Shown here piece by piece: positions 59,774-64,000 of a DNA stretch of 64,000 bases. The notes beneath the pieces were generated by a model, which was not told where the DNA came from, made no database searches, and saw nothing but the letters and a program-made list of their open reading frames with translations. Position numbers and translations under genes: made by a program. The DNA comes from Siphonodentalium dalli (taxonomy: Eukaryota; Mollusca; Scaphopoda; Gadilida; Siphonodentaliidae). The stretch spans positions 149,473,379 to 149,537,378 of the forward strand of contig CP136063.1 in the NCBI GenBank assembly GCA_032622095.1, read 5' to 3'. Numbering within the stretch: the first letter of the stretch is position 1; every line of letters begins with the position of its first letter.

Positions 59774-62700
59774 CACACTGACCAACCGTTTCCCCGTTGT
59801 GGTGTGCGTTTGGCTGTTGTGGTGTGGCGAAACGCCGTTGTACAGTGTTTTTGGCGAAATTCGCAAGTGGGTAGGAGAGGGCTGACCATCAAAATCGGGA
59901 TGGAGAGTTAATGTGCATATTTATTATAATGAGACCCCCACAGTCATGAAGAGGGATATTATACCTGGCTCTCTGTTTGTTTGTACGGCTGAGAAATAGC
60001 CTACACAAAATGCCAGGGTGTGCATTCTGACCATGGTTCCTCGACATAAAAACCTTACTTGCTCACCCCTGAACACAATTTGACACCCCGCTGGTATTCT
60101 CAACGTAAGAACAATTATCCCAGATCATGCTGATAATGGCCACAACTCTCCAATGGCCTAAATATTCAATTAAATCCCAATCGAAGTGAGTCAACAGCAG
60201 CGAAAAAATGACAACGCCGTTGTGGTTTTGATGGCAACAACGTTGTGGCGGGGTTGGTTTTTTCGATTTTTGGCGATCATGCAGTATTTTGATGTTTTTG
60301 AGACCAGAACAAGGTGTTTCATGTCTATTTCGTATTGTGTATCCAAAATATGACATGTATTATCCGTATAAGCAATGTTTACTTGTGCATACATGCCATG
60401 TAACCTGTCCTCATAAACACGTTTATTTGTGCTCCAAACAAGGTATATTATTGTTCACATAGGCCTATACCACGGCGGGGAACGTACATCACATTTTGAA
60501 TCTCTAACCAAAGCGGATTTGATTTAAAATTGATTTAAAGCGGATATAATGGCTGTGTCCGACGGAATAAACTAGTGGATGAGGCATATAATTTCTCATT
60601 ACATCTTTTATAACCAGTGGATGATAAAAACTCGGAATGTATAAAAGAAATTAAATGAAAAATAGGAACGAAATATGCACCGAATTTGAACATCAAACAC
60701 TTCTTAACCGTTTAATTGATATTTGTAAAATTCACACATATTAATTTGTTCTCTCACATTGCCAACAACTCGTGCACCAAATATATAACATAAAATGTAA
60801 ACTTACGAAGTGAGCGGCTTATAGATTACAAAGTGACGTAAGTTCCCCGTCCTGTATACTCGCGATACTGCTGTTTGACCAACTCAAGTTTATTTGGCGC
60901 GAATAGGCGATTTGATTACGAAAATTATAAACGTACTCAAAACCTACCCTCACCCTATTTCATAAAAGTTTTACCACAATGGTATTTCCAAGAAAGCAAC
61001 ACATAAATACCGTATATTAGTTTCCATATATACCATATGATGATTACGTTCATGAGTATCATGTTCTCTAAAAGGTGGATTATCTCTTTGTAAACATGTA
61101 TTTTATAGTTACCGGGGTATAAAGTATTAGATTTGAATCAAAGACTCTTGTTCCGAAATGCTTCTATCGATTAATATTAATTTTATTTCGAATATTTTCT
61201 GGTCTAAAAAGGTGTGTTTGTTCAGCTAACGAACAATAGTGGTTACTGTTAACAGAGACCAGAAATTTTATTGTACAAATTTGTCACAAATAACCGCTAA
61301 TTATACTCATTTAATATCGCTTATATATGTGGAACAAAACAATACAAACAACCAATCTGGGACATTTGACTTTCGGTGTGTAGCCATAGGAACAGCCCAG
61401 TTCTCTATATCGCAATATGGTATCATCCAAACGGTCTGTTCTGAAAATAGACACATAAACCGTCCCGATTTAATATTCGAAATAAAGTCAATATTAATTG
61501 ATAGACGCTTTTCTGGACAGGGGTATTCAGTTCATATCTATTATTTTATACCAACGCAACTATTTAAAATTTGTTATTTAAAGAGGTAATCCATCTTTAA
61601 TACATTTTATAATCGCCGTCGAAATTCTAATTTATGAATCTGATGTATGCTATATAATAACACGTGTCTGGTCTGCTTCGTGAGTATTGTTATAGAATAG
61701 AAATAGCTTCATTTGTCCACTGCTGGAGCTTATAACACTGTAAGGATCGTTATTGGGGAGATGAGGAACATGAAATATCTTCCGATAACGCAAGGATAAT
61801 ACTACCCAAAAGAAGTTATTTTTTCACTTTTTTTGTAGTATTACACACTAAACTCTCACACCACATTTAGTTAAATATTATTTATCATGACCCAAATTCG
61901 CTCTTCTGTGTGGGTGGGTCTGGAGTAGGGCGTTGTCATTACATTGGAAATGATGCACGTTATTTTGTTAGTGTCTTTATGCGAAATAACCCGAATTGTT
62001 CCTAAGTCCCTTATCCAAAAGGAGCACTGGGGGATCAAATATCTATCCTTTTTCGTGGTTCATCACTAAACAAAGTTCTAAATATGTAGGTTTTGTTTGT
62101 TATTTCTATACATGTCATTTACGTTGTAATTGTGTGTCTCAAGTATGTCCATCTAAGTTCAGGGTTAGTGGCTATAACCAGTGTCACTATGAGTATTATA
62201 ATTATCGCGTAAAGTTTGTACGCCTTGTTATGCAAAACAGAGTCGGGATATGTAACGTTTTGACTTTTATGTACACAACATAAACAGACAAACTTGACAA
62301 TACCATATTATCTAGTAATATCTGCGATATATTTATGATTGATGTACGTCTATTATAACATATACTCTGTATTTTAGTTCTGTCTTACTATTTTAACAGC
62401 AATCATCATCTCGAAGGCCATTATGAGGTTACATATCATGGCACGGGTGAAAACAATGAGAAATATCTGTCCACCTGATATACAGAATTTCAACCAACTT
62501 TTTGGTTGTATATTCACACTAAATATACCAAAACCATACAACATATAAGTCAAAATGAACATTAATGGCCCGCATATATGGACAATTAACGGGCAGTTCA
62601 TAACACCTCATAACTGGCTGTGAAAAATGCATGACTTGTTCGATTTGGAACACAAAAACGTGTTTATGTGGACAGGTTACGTGGCATGTACGGCTATTTG

Positions 62701-63318
62701 TATGCACGAGTAAACATTGCTTATACGGATAATACATGTAATATTTTGGATACACAATACGAAATAGGCGTGAAACACCTTGTTCTGGTCTCAAAAACAT
62801 CAAAATACTGCATGATCGCCAAAAATCGAAAAACCAGCCCGACCACAACGTTGTTGCCATCAAAACCACAACGGCGTTGTCATTTTTTCGCTGCTGTTGA
62901 CCAACTTCGATTGGGATTTTATTGAATATTTAGGCCATTGGAGAGTTGGGGCCGTTACCAGCATGATCGGGGATAATTTTTCTTACGTGGAGAATACCAG
63001 CGGGGTGTCAAATTGTGTTCAGGGGTGAGCAAGTAACCATGGTCAGAATGCCCACCCTGGCATTTTGTGTAGGCTATTTCTCAGCCGTACAAACAAACAG
63101 AGAGCCAGTGAAGCGCTCATTCGTTGGGTATACTATCATTCTTCAGGGCTGTGGGGGTCTCATTATAATAAATATGCACATTAACTCTCCATCCCGATTT
63201 TGGTGGTCAGCCCTCTCCTACCCGCTTGCGAATTTCGCCAAAAACACCGTACAACGGCGTTTCGCCACACCACAACGGCCAAACGCACACCACAACGGGG
63301 AAACGGTTGGTCAGTGTG
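59774..63318. mobile_element. Long-TIR element, 3,545 bp, ~670-bp inverted arms
   Basis: Arms 59774-60443 and 62641-63318 are inverted copies, starting CACACTGACCAACCGTTTCC and rich in AACGCCGTTGT and GTTGTGGTG words. Candidate 5-bp duplication GTTTT at 59769-59773 and 63319-63323. The arms differ by substitutions and indels (the left lacks ~20 bp near 59960 and ~11 bp near 60395). The interior 60444-62640 is AT-rich and without a recognisable gene, so the element is non-autonomous or fold-back in type. Confidence 0.8.
60444..62640. other. Interior of the long-TIR element; no gene recognised
   Basis: The longest open frames are about 116 codons (61239-61589 plus, 62519-62869 minus, the latter overlapping an arm) with no motif that I recognise. 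Nothing else supported. Confidence 0.5.
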
Positions 63319-63761
63319 GTTTTGTACCGAACAAGATAAATAATGTCATCAGTTGGAAATTTTTCAACCTAAATTGGGGTGGTCTAATTTGGGGACATCA
63401 GACACGGCGTGCCGACCATGGTTCGTCACGTCGTGAGAAAAATTATAAATCTAAACCCGTGAAATGCAGTAGCTTAATTGGCTTCTAACAGGACATATAT
63501 CTCGCAATAGAATGGATATATTTCCATCCTGTACTAGTTTAATTGAAGTTTTATTACATTTCTGAAAAAATTTCATCACTTTAATAAATCCTGCCCTTTT
63601 AAATAGATATGACATATGATATATATCCAATTTTAGAGCGTGTACTAGTATTTTTTTATTGTTTGTTTGTTTGCAAAATGAATAAAATGAAAACCGTCGG
63701 GAGCTCCAAAATAGGGGCGGGCGGGTCACCGGAAACACAGGAATATATTTTTTTAGCCTTA

Positions 63762-64000
63762 GTCTTGTGGGCGGGTTAACCAGGGGACTATTTCTCAGCT
63801 AGAGGCCTCCATGGGGAGCTCAGTGTGCATACATTTGGGGACATGGATGTTCTAGATTACGAATGTCAAATTGTGGTACTATAAAGCATGAATGTTCTAG
63901 ATTGAATGTCGACTTGTGGTATAAAGCATGGTATAAAATGTCAATCGGAGAAATAGAAGGTAGAATGAAGGAGTTGGGTTTTAATAAGGGATAACTACTC
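63762..64000. repeat. End of window; short direct repeat
   Basis: ATGTTCTAGATT followed by GAATGTC and TTGTGGTA then TAAAGCATG occurs twice (about 63847-63890 and 63890-63931). No gene seen. Confidence 0.55.

Larger units (their letters stand above)
59358..63758 (-). mobile_element. GGCC-ended DNA element B, 4,401 bp, 3-bp duplication TTA
   Basis: Left end GGCCAAAAAAATATATACCT, right end AGGAATATATTTTTTTAGCC, with TTA at 59355-59357 and 63759-63761. Its left ~230 bp match the right end of element A and its right ~100 bp match A's left end, so B is the same family in opposite orientation. Interrupted by the long-inverted-repeat element at 59774-63318; without it B would be ~0.85 kb. Confidence 0.8.

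Noticed and set aside
61239-61589. 116-codon plus-strand frame as a gene
   Set aside because: No recognisable motif, AT-rich context inside a non-coding element; chance frame of this length is plausible.
59774-63318. LTR retrotransposon
   Set aside because: The ~670-bp repeats are inverted, not direct, and no gag, protease, reverse transcriptase or integrase motif lies between them.

Overview
This window looks like non-coding, repeat-dominated DNA from an animal, most likely a marine invertebrate and plausibly a bivalve mollusc. The reasons are the canonical GT-AG intron inside a Mutator-type transposase, non-LTR reverse transcriptase remains, 150-165 bp satellite monomers, and pearl-like elements in which ~160-bp core repeats sit beside (GTCC)n microsatellites. 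Species is not determinable by eye. I find no intact host gene, no prokaryotic features, no CRISPR array and no rRNA or tRNA that I can support.

Layout. 1-1165: three ~161-bp repeats and an element edge. 1166-15656: a ~14.5-kb satellite array with higher-order structure and a very recent 2,117-bp internal duplication, cut by a 100-N assembly gap (15657-15756). 15757-17000: a second, poly-C-bearing tandem repeat. 17557-24857 (minus): the two halves of one decayed gene of a large multicopy animal protein family. Its C-terminal half carries the full set of acidic motifs expected of a FEN1/XPG-type (PIN-fold) nuclease. The gene is split by a ~3.4-kb interruption and, near its 3' end, by a TTAA-flanked miniature transposon. 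26200-27365: an 82-bp minisatellite. 29303-32790: two more copies of the TTAA element, one inserted in a decayed LINE. 33350-39340: miniature inverted-repeat elements, 34-bp and ~310-bp tandem repeats. 41008-43290: a complete but internally deleted Mutator-like element (MULE) with TIRs, 8-bp target duplication, TATA box and spliced transposase. 43818-49190: a hAT-like element with 8-bp duplication, containing a minisatellite, which contains a second TIR element, which contains three ~1.36-kb tandem copies. 49550-53024: diverged satellite interrupted by a 2.6-kb element with GGCC ends and a 3-bp duplication. 53025-59180: pearl-like cores with (GTCC)n. 59358-63758: a second GGCC-ended element, itself interrupted by a 3.5-kb element with ~670-bp inverted arms.

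How it fits together. The window is a record of serial insertion. At least six insertions can be resolved with exact target-site duplications: TTAA three times, GTTAGTAA, AAAACATG, TGA, TTA, plus shorter candidates GTATAGC and GTTTT. The nesting gives a relative chronology. The most novel biology is the recurring protein family at 17.6-24.9 kb, which I infer to be a nuclease-bearing, probably mobile or domesticated gene family. This copy is dead (several in-frame stops and frameshifts).
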